DNA from: Romanomermis culicivorax
Lineage: Eukaryota > Nematoda > Enoplea > Mermithida > Mermithidae
Direction of reading: 5' to 3'
Assembly: GCA_963922205.1 (NCBI GenBank)
Contig: CAWUHX010000072.1
Coordinates: forward strand, 806,001-870,000
Length of the DNA stretch: 64,000 bases
Below, piece by piece: positions 1-10,101 of the stretch. The notes under the pieces were generated by a model. The model saw only the letters and a program-made list of their open reading frames with translations, did not search any database and was not told the origin of the DNA. The translations under genes were made by a program, and so were the position numbers. The number at the start of each line of letters is the position of its first letter. Positions within the stretch are counted from its first letter, which is position 1.

Positions 1-782
1 TTTTAGGTGTAGGATAGTAGTCAAATTTGTTTCTTTGACTAAATATTCGTGTGTATTCTTCGAAAAATTCACACGAATTCCAATTTCGGTATATTATATT
101 TATTTTTTATTTGTTCTTGCTTTTTGTCTCGTTGCAAATTTATTTTTTTGGGGTTCTTCGAGTTCCTAGAATTCGGATTCAAAGTTCGAAATCTGAAAAG
201 TAAGTCAATGTATCCGCAATTTAGAATTAAAACCGTCATTTATTTGAATTTTGATTACTCGAAGTTTTGTTTTGGAAATTTCTTGCAGCTGGACTGGAAC
301 TCGAAATTTGAATTTCTCTAAGTTTCTCTTCAAAAATTTTACAGTGATGTCATTGTTGGTTGAGTTTTCATTCAAGAATTCGTCATTTTCAGAGTGAGAA
401 CGTAGAACATATTTGTTAAAATTGAAATGAACGAAAAGAAAATCAAGAACAAGCCATTATCCTTGAATATTTTGCTTGTTTTATGTCTCTTTGCATAAGA
501 TCATTTTTTTGATGTTGATTCAGTTTCGTTCACAGTTTTTTCTCCAATAAGTATACTTTCCTATTCTCTTCTACATTTTTTCTAGACATGTTTTTTTCTA
601 TGTAATACTATTCGAGAATTTCGTAAATTTTCTCCCTAAATTTAATATCAGCGATAAGAAAGAACATCCTTCTCATTCTTTCAGTCTGAATTTGCTTTAT
701 TGGCTGTATAAATTGCATTCCGGAATTGAACATTACGCTTCAGTGATCCGAATTTGCATAATTTTTATTCTTACACTCAATT
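1..782. other. T-rich non-coding stretch at window edge
   Basis: I see no supported gene here. The plus strand is rich in T runs, much like the large SNRK intron at 15473-17548, so this may be intron sequence of a plus-strand gene that starts outside the window. The open frame at 49-321 is low-complexity Phe/Leu/Ile sequence and shows no family likeness. Confidence 0.4.
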
Positions 783-1310
783 ATGTTTTTTGCTTGGGCT
801 TGTAAAGTGTCGAATATACATTCGCAACAACAGCTACAAAAGCAACAAAATTCTGCGATAATCAAAACGACGGCTACGACGGAAAATTGTATTAATCATC
901 AGCGTCGTTCTTCCAGCAAAACGCACAAAAAGCGTTCCATTTCAAATACGAAAAGCGATTTTTCGTCGTCCTGCCGCTGCGACAATCAGGAAAAATTGCT
1001 AGCGGTGAAAACAAGTCGGAAAGACACAATTTCAGGACGTTTTTGCCAAGATACGGCGTCGAATTTGAATTTCGAGTCGAAAAAAATGCCGTCTAAAAGC
1101 ATAATTGAATCGAAGAAAAATTCCGCTCCATTGTTGGAAAATCGGTCTAAAAGAAAAAGCGACGGCAAAAATTTCGTGTTAAAATCGAGCAATTCTTGTC
1201 CGGATTTGTTCAAAGATCAATTTATGGGAAATTTAAGAGAGACTGGTGATCGACTCATGAAATGTTTATTCTTCAAAAAGAAGAACGGTAGCAAAAAATG
1301 GCCCGCCTGA
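783..1310 (+). CDS. Unrecognised Ser/Lys-rich coding exon, probably 3'-terminal
   Basis: This open frame of 175 codons stands out from AT-rich surroundings by its coding-like CG-containing codons. It is rich in Ser, Lys, Asn and Gln, starts with a Gln-rich patch, and ends in a basic tail (FFKKKNGSKKWPA) before a TGA. The first ATG at 783 may not be real: a possible 3' splice site (ttgtaaag) ends at about 805, so the segment could be the last exon of a plus-strand gene reaching in from the left. It could also be an alternative last exon of the SNRK-like gene downstream, whose kinase part is missing from the window. I recognise no domain, and it is predicted to be disordered. Confidence 0.45.
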   Translation: MFFAWACKVSNIHSQQQLQKQQNSAIIKTTATTENCINHQRRSSSKTHKKRSISNTKSDFSSSCRCDNQEKLLAVKTSRKDTISGRFCQDTASNLNFESKKMPSKSIIESKKNSAPLLENRSKRKSDGKNFVLKSSNSCPDLFKDQFMGNLRETGDRLMKCLFFKKKNGSKKWPA

Positions 1311-3448
1311 CTTCAAAATACGAAGAACTTGGGTTGCTGTTAAAATTGTACTTAGTAGCCGAAGTTCAGTCGTTGTGGCTTAAGTAGCAGCTGTTCATTG
1401 TATCTACTGATCTTGATTTATAACAGCGAATTTGTGTCTCGAGCAGACATGCACTGGAAGAATTTTCCAGGCGGTCCTCGGACTTTCCACCGAGCGGATG
1501 GGGGTGCGTAAGCAAAAAATAAAAAGAGAGCTCCATAAGTATCATTATCGTATATAATATGTGGAAAGTAATCAAAAAAATATATTCTAAAGAATTTGGG
1601 CTGTATCCGGAGTCTCAGGTTAACGGATTTACTCCTCTACCACCCTATGTACATTTGTGTTCTCGAGACTCAAGAGGGATCAATTTGAAACAAATTTCCG
1701 ACCGAAAATCTGCACCATGAAATTTTTTGTACTAAAAATAATGTTTATAGTCAGTTTGGATCTTGCTGATATCAAATTCGTTTTTTCTTAGTATCAGAAC
1801 AAAATTGAAAATTTTATACATCTTGCAATGGATTCAATTTGATGCTGCCATTGGGCGAAAGTTACTGCACTTCTTTGTTTAAAGCATAGGAAAAAAATTC
1901 ATTTACGAATAGATCAGTACCTAGCACATTCTTCAAAAATTGATCTGAAAATTCTAATTTTTTGATGATGACCAAAAATAACTTGAACAATAATTTTTGT
2001 AGAACTGAAAATTTATATTTTTGACTTTTGATTGATCCTACGTCAAGGTTTTTTCGAGAAAATTTGAAAAAAGTTCAGTAGAAGCACCATATTGTCTTTT
2101 CTCCTTGTTTTTTCGTACAAATCGTTCATTTGTTTGTATGTGTTTTTCGATCATATCGATTTATTAATTTTTTGTATTTGTGTATGTTCATGGACTTTGT
2201 TTTTCTTTTCCTACATTTTTCGTAGAAGCGCTCATTTCTGGAATAGAAACGACGTCCTCTTCGAAAAATTAGGCAACATCGTTTGTTTTTCAACCAAAGT
2301 TCTATAATATCGAGCGTGGGTTTTTGCGAAAATAAAAATTATGAATATATTGTTGAAAATTTGGGTATGACGTGTGTAACAAGTTTCCTTTCTGAAAAAA
2401 TGACATGTGGAGATGTAGCAGGGGTGTTTTACATATTCTTATTACAATTAATTCGTATCATGTGATTTTCTAATGGTCGTTTTGCTCAGCGTACACCGTT
2501 AGGGGAAGTGCCTTGGAAATTTTTCCTCCAAGATGGTCATATGGTGACTCGCGATTGATTTCCGACTTGGAGGTTTAGCATATATTAGCCAGTCTGAAAT
2601 TTAAGTTGAATATAGTTTCGGTTGGTCTGATTTTGACCTTTTGACAATAATGTAAGTGGAGAATATGTGTGATTTTGTCTGAGATCATTCACATCCCAAT
2701 CCAATGCAGAGAATCGTCAGATCAACGGTTTTTCGACAAAATGTCCTCAATAAAATATCCCCCAAAAAAAAAGATACAGGTACATAAGACCTGACAAGGA
2801 TGTCCCCATAAAGGAGTATTTTAGCGAGTAGTTAGCGCACAATGAGGCAATAAAAATGGGGAAGTTAATAAAAGAGGATCGAAGGTGGAAAGAAATTGGT
2901 AGATAAAGTGACTGACGAAAATCATTTCGAGTTCTAAAGTAAACTTTTTCAGCCCACATTTATTGAAAGTCGGACAAAATCAGTTTCGAAGCTATTTTTA
3001 TATGATGAATATATATTTTTTGAAGAAGGTCGCTTCAAAAATTTTAATTATACGCTAAACCGCGTAAATAATCATAAATTATTTTCTTGACCCTGATTTA
3101 ACCGTTCATTATTGAATCTATTGATGATTCGAGAAACTCTTTCTCTACAATTATGATATACGTTAGAGGGTGCCGGTAGTCGCCCAGGAATGAATTGCTT
3201 GATCTTCTTCGAATTGCTCATTATGCGAGCCTTTACTTTTTTGATAACGATAATCTTGCAATGACAAACCCAACTTCAAGTAGTTCTATACGATTTTAGT
3301 TTATAGCCAAAGCGTGTGGTGTCTGATCTCTCTTTGTCCTCTAGACTGGTTGGGTAGCAGATCCGCTACGTGCTGTGCATCTGTTGAGAGTGGCCACAGC
3401 AGCCACGTCAACTACGGATTGTTGCAAAATGAGAGCATCTTTCCCGCT
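1311..3448. other. Intergenic or intronic DNA, no gene seen
   Basis: This is AT-rich sequence with only short Phe-rich open frames and no exon that I can support on either strand. Near 3345-3380 there is a short relic of the GTAGCGGATCT repeat family that is described at 3570-7830. Confidence 0.4.
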
Positions 3449-3521
3449 GCTCGGTTGGCTCAGTTGGTTAGAGCGTGCGGATGGTAGCCGCAAGGTCCTG
3501 GGTTCAAGTCCCAGATCGAGC
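3449..3521 (+). tRNA. tRNA-Thr-like gene, anticodon GGT
   Basis: The 73 nt fold as a full cloverleaf. The acceptor stem GCTCGGT pairs with ATCGAGC (one G-T pair). The D stem is GCTC/GAGC. The anticodon stem TGCGG/CCGCA encloses the 7-nt loop ATGGTAG. The T stem CTGGG/CCCAG encloses TTCAAGT. The loop reads anticodon GGT, which decodes threonine ACC. GGT-threonine tRNAs are generally absent from animal nuclear genomes, which use AGT. Position 32 is a purine, and no run of four or more T follows within about 40 nt. It may therefore be a tRNA-derived repeat or an inactive copy rather than a working gene. It sits beside repeat DNA. Confidence 0.65.
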
Positions 3522-3600
3522 CTTTACTGAAGCCCCGAGTAGCGGGAAAAGGTCGCCTCAACACATCCCCTACCTAGTGCACATCCGCTATCATCACATC

Positions 3601-3977
3601 CATACATGTGCGTGGGGGGGGGTGGTTTGACTCCCAGCAGATTCTTGCCGACCCCCAACAGATTTGACTCCCCCAGCAATAATTGAGAAGATGGCGAAGA
3701 AAAATGAGCAAGAGAGAACAGAAAGTCGTCATAAAAATGAGTATGTTTCTGTAGTTTGAAAATTTTTGTAAACAAAGTATATTCGATTCCAAAAAAGTAA
3801 CATTAAAACTTTAAACAGCGCAGTCTAAGCAAATAATTTCATATATTTGACTAATATAGGTTGAAGAATATGCTGCTTTGATGTTAAAAGACCTTTTCGT
3901 TATAAAGAACAAAAAAAATTGTACTCCATCCCCTGTCCTAGCTGACCCTAGCAGAATTTGTATGCTGTGCATGTATG
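3601..3977 (+). mobile_element. hAT-type non-autonomous element, CCCCCAGCAGA family
   Basis: The element begins CATACATGTG and ends TGCATGTATG, an inverted pair. It contains several CCCCAGCAGATT-like words near both ends. The flanking 8 bases are ATCACATC on the left and GTCACATC on the right (7 of 8 match), as expected for an 8-bp target duplication. A close copy is at 48870-49294 and a diverged one at 45777-46346. No transposase coding is seen. Confidence 0.7.
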
Positions 3978-4092
3978 GTCACATCCGCTACTAAACAGCA
4001 AAAGATGTGGAAAAGCTTTTGCTATTATTTTCATTAGGCCTGTATGCCAGAAGGTGGACTAGAATACTCCAGGGAGTAGTCTAATCCGAGAT

Positions 4093-4712
4093 TGGGTAGC
4101 AGATCCGCTCCGCTACCTAGTGCACATCCGCTACGTATTGCACGACCGCTACCTAGTCCACATCCGCTACCATAGTCAGATCCGCTACTAGACAGCAAAA
4201 AATGTGAAAAAGGTTTTGCTATTGTTCTCATAAGGGTTTTTCGAAGACAAAGGAATAAAAGAAAATGGAATACGGTAGGCGTTCTGCGTGGTAAAAAAAT
4301 ATTTTGTTTGCCACTTTTATGGAACCGCAAGAATGGTTGAAAAACGTAATACTACAGGGAGTCTACCTGAAGATAAATTACTAATGAGTAAAGATACGTA
4401 ATAAAATCATAAAAATGTCCACGCAGCCACATTCTAATGCGTGAAAAATTCTCATTTACATAGCAAAGTGACCACACAAGCACCTCGAGTGACAGAACAA
4501 TCAGTCTTGACGGACGTTTTTCATTCTTTACCTGTACCAATCCGGGTGATGAAAATATCGTTTTTGTTTTGTTTTTTAATTTTTTTCAAATACTTTTTAA
4601 AATTATTTTCAAATATTTTATCATTTTGAGTTCAAAATTTAAAAAAAGAACTATTGTTGAATATAACTCCCGAGTAGACCAAGGACTGAATATTTTCAGC
4701 AAACTTGGATCC
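4093..4712 (+). mobile_element. GTAGCGGAT element, copy II, truncated
   Basis: The segment begins with clustered CCGCTACCTAGTGCACATCC words and continues through the same body as 7197-7405 (GGAATACGGTAGGCG, GTTTGCCACTTTT). It then runs further in parallel with the reverse complement of 57160-57775, up to about 4712. It has no matching right end, so it is a truncated copy carried inside the 4035-7196 element. Confidence 0.6.
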
Positions 4713-5129
4713 ATGGCAATTATCCCATTTCTATCGAAAATTATTGGGATAACCCTGGGTTTAGAACAACAAACCACTGCATCTCACCGGGGTTCGTGGC
4801 ACGCATTTGGCAGAACACAATTTCTTGCATTTACTCCTGAAAATACGGGGCAACAAAAGGAGTATCCACTCCCCGGAGTATGCTAATCCACCGACTAGCT
4901 ACTCCCCAGATTAGACTACTCCATGAATTTTCTTTTTTGGCATTCCAGAAAGTGGAGTGGTGGCGGACTTCGTAAGCTGTGGATTTAACAGTGGAGTCTA
5001 GTAGTGGCGAAAGAAAAAAGAACAATAAAAAAACGTGTCACATTTTTCACAATGGATTTCTGATGTTCATCATGGGTTTATCGATTTTATTACTTTTCTC
5101 TACAACACCACTTTATTGGTGTAGTCCCA

Positions 5130-5218
5130 ACATTGCCACCGAAAATTCTCAACATTGCCACCATCTCAACACTGCCACCATCCCAACATTGCCACTGTCC
5201 CAACATTGCCACCATTTT
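5130..5218 (+). repeat. Short tandem array CCAACATTGCCACCAT
   Basis: Five or six imperfect units of about 16-18 bp (CAACATTGCCACCAT) run in tandem. The reverse complement (GGTGGCAATGTTGG) recurs in two or three units at 6546-6604. The two arrays may therefore be the terminal repeats of an element of about 1.47 kb (5130-6604) nested inside the larger one. Confidence 0.65.
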
Positions 5219-5351
5219 TTAAAAGTGGCATCAGGGATAAAAATTTGGTGTAACATAACCTTGTGAAGAATAATTTAGAATAATTTATTCGTCTTTAGAA
5301 AAAATAAATTCAGAAAAGAGTAAAGGAAAAATATTATCACGAGCTTAGAGG

Positions 5352-5794
5352 CATACATGTAATTGGGGGGAAGTGCTATGGGAACCCCCCCCCAGAAATC
5401 GTCGACCATATGGCTAGCCATTGGGCGACCGCCCCCCAGGATTTTCCAATCCTATGGCTAGCCATATGGTAGCCCTAGGGACCCCCATAGTTTTAGTCGG
5501 AAAAATACTGAAAAATGTCATTTTTTCTATGAAAAATGTCAATTTTTGAACAAAAAATGGTCAAAAACGTCAATTTTCTCGGCGCTTCGCGCCATAAGTA
5601 CATATTTTATCATTTTTTAGACAAAAATTACTACTTTTTAAACCGTTTTCGGACATTTTTAATGGAAAAAGTCGAATTTTTTTTCCTTCAGGGACCCCCT
5701 CCCCCCAAAATTTTGGGAATTACTGACCCCCGGCCCCAAAAAAGTGCTCCAACCCCCCCCCCCCCCCAGACCTCGGAGCTCCGTTACATGTATG
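5352..5794 (+). mobile_element. hAT-type non-autonomous element, perfect TIR and 8-bp target duplication
   Basis: The terminal inverted repeats CATACATGTAA (5352-5362) and TTACATGTATG (5784-5794) are exact. The flanks are both CTTAGAGG (5344-5351 and 5795-5802), a perfect 8-bp duplication. The 443-bp body has C-rich and G-rich ends, the words CCATATGGCTAGCCAT, a central CGGCGCTTCGCGCC palindrome, and no credible coding frame. Relatives are at 23073-23505, 41702-42115 (reverse) and 60144-60707 (fragments). The 8-bp duplication is the signature of hAT transposons. Confidence 0.85.
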
Positions 5795-7195
5795 CTTAGA
5801 GGCGATTAGTATCGCGCGGATATAAGCTCAAAAAGGCTATACATCGTTTTTTAAATACATGAACATTAACAGTGTATGTAACATGACTAGGTAACATATT
5901 CCACGGTATACAGAAAAAATCAAAGCAAACAGGATGCCTTCAAACTCATGAAACCTGTGATTATGCCCAGTGGCGGATCCATAAATTTTTTTCGGGGAGG
6001 GTCGATGCTCAAAATTAAGTATTTTTCCAAAAAAATTATCAAAAATTTTTCAAATTTGCCTAAAGGTATACAGAAAAATCGTATTTCAAAAGTTTCCGGG
6101 GGTTGGCCGCCCCCGCCCCCCTCCCTAAACCCGCACGTGATTATGCCGTCTTTAATTTTCATAATTTTTTCTGTAATCATGCCGTCTTTAATTTTCATTT
6201 TTTTTGGAAATGATTGACTTGTGATGGCAGTTGAGGTTGCTCTTTTCGGCCGTGCACGTTTGCACAACTAGGGCGTTCTGCATGCAATTTCTTCTGCTAG
6301 GCGGTGACGTCTTTCCTAATATTAGCCTCGCGCTAGGTTACAAGTGAACGAAAATCTTATGCGTGCAAAAAATCACTTTTGTAGGTTTACAAGTTGATGA
6401 TTTTCGTGCTAGAGTTCGTCGATATTTGGAGCACTTATTGTACCTGCTTGGTTGAAGTTTTTGATTGATTCAGTAAAATTGAGGGAATAAGTTAGAAAAT
6501 GGAGACACCAAGTTTGCTGCACAAAATCATGTCAGCATGTTATTAAATGGTGGCAATGTTGAGTTGGCAGCAATGTTGGGATTTTTTGGTGGCAATGTTG
6601 GGCAGGGGTTTTTTCCGTACGCCTTCATCCGCACTGTGCGGAAATGACCCAAAATTTGGTTGGGTATATGGTTGGTCAAGTTGGGGGGGTCCCCCCCCCA
6701 ACCCCCCCCCCCAATTACAGGTATGTTTCGGTTTATTAAATTGATATTGTAGTTGGAAGTAGAAATCGCTATACATTTCGAATGGATCTGATCTTCGAAA
6801 AAGAACTCGTGGAATGTTGTTTGTATGCTCGTTTTCCTCATCCAAATTTCTCAGAAAATTGATGAAATTAACTTCCATAGTTATAGTGCTATAAATCAGT
6901 CTTATTCCACTGAATACACCTGCTCGATGCAGGTTTAGAAAAAGACGAGAAAAACCGTTTTTTTACTCCACTGTTTGCTCAGCTCTTCTTCCTTGCATAC
7001 CGAAAAAAGATTATCTACTGATTACTCCGCCGTTTAATCCATGAATTAGCCTACTCCGCTTTCTGGCATACCGATATATTCTACTTTATTCTTCTCTTTA
7101 CTCCTCCTTCTAGAATGCCAACTGGAGATAATCCAGGAAATAATTCATCGTTTACTCCATGGAGCAGGCTACTCCACCTTCTGGCATACGGGCCT

Positions 7196-7339
7196 AAAGG
7201 AAAATGGAATACGGTAGGCGTTTTGGGTGTGAAAAAACATTTTGTTTGCCACTTTTGTGGAACCGCGGGAATGGTTAAAAAACGTGATACTACAGAGAGA
7301 CTACCGAAAGATAAGTCGCGGATGCTTAAAGATGAGTAA
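7196..7339 (+). pseudogene. Possible relic of a transposon zinc-finger frame
   Basis: The frame reads KKHFVCHFCGT...KKRDTTERLPKD, with a C-x2-C pair after an aromatic residue and a basic stretch. This is reminiscent of the start of BED-type zinc fingers of hAT transposases, but the expected downstream His/Cys pair is not seen. The parallel sequence at 4262-4400 keeps a similar frame (VKKYFVCHFYGT) broken by stops. Conservation of the reading between copies suggests decayed coding sequence. The BED assignment is only a suggestion. Confidence 0.3.
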
Positions 7340-7830
7340 TAAAATCATCAAAATGACCACACAACGACGTTCTAATGAGTGAAAATTTGTTGTTTACTTA
7401 CCAAAGTGTTCTATCATAACTTTTTTAATAGACTTATGGTTACTAATAATTGATTCTATTAGTAATTTCACAGTTTCTACTAGTCTATTTCCAATGGGCT
7501 AAAGTCTATATAACGGTCTACACTTGAACAGTCAAAAAAATCTTTTATGAATACAGATTTTAGCCCAGTCTAAATGTGGACCGGTCTATAGGATTTGGCT
7601 TGTTTTCCAATTTTTAATGAATTAAATTCATCATTTTCACGATACGTGCGTCATCTAATTGGTAAAAAATTAAATGAGCCTGATAATTTGTAAATGCATA
7701 CTGTAGCCTTCGTTATTCAATGCAAAAAGAAACTATAACGTGTCATTTATATACCTCAGCAGAAAGTTGGGGATGTGCATTAGGTAGCGGATCTGACTAT
7801 GGTAGCGGATGTGCAGTAGGTAGATGATCT

Positions 7831-10101
7831 GGCACCGAGCCTTCTCGACTTCCTATTACATTTCTGTTTTGTTTATTGAGTCCATTATTGCTTATTAACT
7901 ACATCCAGACACGAGTAGCTAGCAAATGACTATTGGTGAAAGTATATGGTATCATCCACGGGAACATTCGTGTTATGGGATCATTTTATATTTTGTTGGG
8001 GCATTTTGTCAGGACACCAGATCAACATGGTTTAAGATGAGCCTCGACGCGCAGAAAGGTTATTATGCAAATAAACAATCTGGGCATATATACGGGCACC
8101 TCCTTATCCCGATTTGGCTGTTGCTTAGGGAACAAATTGAGAAAATAGATTTCAGCCCAGGATGCAGGTTAATTGTCTGCTCGTAGATCTATAGCTCACA
8201 GATCATAGGGTTATTTTGCTGTCAGAGGGTCATTTTAAAATGAATAGACTAACTGGATGAATCTTTTTTATTCCCAACTCATAGGCCGTTTGGCTGTCTT
8301 GACAAGATTTGCACAAGTTAAAGCCGAAATTTTTAAGCCAAAAGTTAAAAATGCTAGATTTGCGTAAAATAGTCAATAATGGAACGTTTTCAAAGCTCAG
8401 AGCTTTAAGAGCCACGCGAATAGTTTTTTGGGCGCCCGCGCAAGAAAGGCGGATCTCAGCCTGATACGATTTGATGCTATTACGGAGAAAAAATGTTGTG
8501 GCATGACGTGATATTTATACATTTCAACTTGATCGAAGTAGAATGATAACTTCAGAATGAAGTAATTTGGTTGGAAACGGGTTTTTACAGTTTTAACATG
8601 CGTTTATTGTATTATCAATGCATGTAATCATGCTTGATGTTTGTATTTTCAAAAAGAATTGGAACGAGAAAAGAAGCATTCAAATGAATTTTTTATTTTA
8701 TGGAAGTTATGAAATAAATGTTTGGAAATGACAATTTCTAATTTTTGACCACAATTTTTTGACATCTTTACTCTCATTTTCTTCTCGAACTTTTCTTGGA
8801 AATTTTTGACTTTCAGTCGTTAGCACGCGTGCTAACGTCTGTAATTTATATTAGAACGGCTCTGGTTTCATTGGCATCGTGCTAAAAAGGTATGGTTGGA
8901 AAGAGCTTCAAGATCACGAAATATGAAAGTTTTTAAAATTGGTCATTTTAAACAGCCATGACTCCAATTTTCCCTAAAAAAGCCTAGGTAGGATACTATT
9001 GATGGCAGAATAATCATGAATGTCGCTGTTGTACTATTTAAAATATCTGAAGGAAGTAACTTTTGAACCGAATGATTAAGAATTTTTCGACCATGCGCAT
9101 GTGAATCGAAGTTGGAAAGTATTGTCTCATAATAAGTAATATCATAGCGCTCATTGCTGGGGTATCGCCGAAATTTTTGTTCACGAACAAAATGTGATCA
9201 CCATTTACTAAATTTGGCCTTAAAACCTCTGCCGTCCCTTGAGCTTTTACAATTCTTCCGGTTTGGTGGCCGGGGGTCGAAGAATGACCGGATTTGCCGA
9301 AGGCCTTAGCTCTGGTCGATCACTAATGACGACGCCGCAAGATTTGCCAATCATATGACTATTTAAGCTTGGGGTAACGGATCCCATCCTGTTGGACAAA
9401 AAAGCTAAAAAAGTATATTTTTTATTGAAAACGGTCATTTTTAAACAAGTAGCGCTTCGTTCTCTAAATAAAAGTTTAGGCTTATATTTTTTATTAATTT
9501 TGGGATAACATTTACATTTGTTGCGCCATTATTGGACTTTCAGGTGGAAAATTCGATATTTTGTTTCGTCTATGACCCCCCTCCCTAAATTGTGGGCAAC
9601 TGAAGATCCCGCATGTAAAAACCGCAGATTCTCCATACATACGAGCTCGTTACATTTATGTTGCTGAGGTCGCATTGACGCAAAAATCTCTTCTATGTTT
9701 GATACGAATTTCAGTCCACCAAAGTTGCATCATTTTTGCTTAGATATGGTAAACCTTAGAAATTTAGATGATCTCCACCGCAATTCCGATCACTGATCCA
9801 CATCATTGCAACTTTCAGTTTCTGATTTTTGGCAGGAAAACGAATCTTGTTAGGACATACATATTGGGAATTATTGTTTATCCAAGTCATTTTCATGGCT
9901 CGTTGATAACGTTTTAGTTCTGAGATACGTCGTTTTCAATGATAGAATTACGAAGAATACTGTATAGGCGCTCCGTCAGGTATAGATCAGGTATAGATCT
10001 CGGATTCTATTTGAATCGTTATCCAAATTTTCTGTTTTTGGGGGTTTTCCCAATTTTTGGTGATCGAGAGAAGGTTTTATAAAGCGATTTTTTTATTTCA
10101 G
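7831..10101. other. Upstream of the SNRK-like exons: no kinase exon found
   Basis: I looked on the plus strand for kinase motifs (the HRDLKPEN loop, DFG, an APE segment) and found none. The 9210-9660 part resembles a strongly diverged copy of the 5352-5794 hAT-type family (GCCAATCATATGACTA, AGCGCTTCG, and an end GCTCGTTACATTTATG). The remainder is AT-rich sequence with no supported feature. The open frame at 7926-8186 shows no family likeness. Confidence 0.45.

Larger units (their letters stand above)
4035..7196. mobile_element. Large element with TAGGCCYGTATGCC terminal inverted repeats
   Basis: The left end TAGGCCTGTATGCCAGAAGG (from 4035) is mirrored at the right end (to 7196), with one difference in the first 20 bases. 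Inside each end are further ACTCC/GGAGT words (ACTCCAGGGAGTA on the left, TACTCCATGGAGCA on the right). The 3.16-kb body is composite: it holds a partial GTAGCGGAT element (about 4093-4712), an inverted pair of tandem arrays (5130-5218 and 6546-6604) and an hAT-type element (5352-5794). The right-hand 460 bp (about 6735-7196) recur at about 55820-56256. No intact transposase frame is seen. Confidence 0.65.
3570..7830. mobile_element. GTAGCGGAT inverted-repeat element, copy I, split by two insertions
   Basis: The ends carry mirrored copies of the words CTAGTGCACATCCGCTA (left, from about 3573) and GGTAGCGGATCTGACTATGG (right, near 7790-7812). The body can be followed across interruptions: it runs to 3600, resumes at 3978-4034 (ACAGCAAAAGATGTGG...TTTTCAT), and resumes again at 7197-7830 (AAAGGAAAATGGAATACGGT...). 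The gaps are filled by the elements at 3601-3977 and 4035-7196. An inverted, uninterrupted copy lies at 56805-57776, which supports this reconstruction. The element without its inserts is about 0.75-1 kb. Confidence 0.65.

Noticed and set aside
4979-5266. 95-codon frame with His/Thr-rich repeats
   Set aside because: It is a translation of the CAACATTGCCACCAT tandem array inside a transposon.
7926-8186. 86-codon plus-strand frame with mixed composition
   Set aside because: No recognisable motif, no partner exons, and base use no different from its surroundings.
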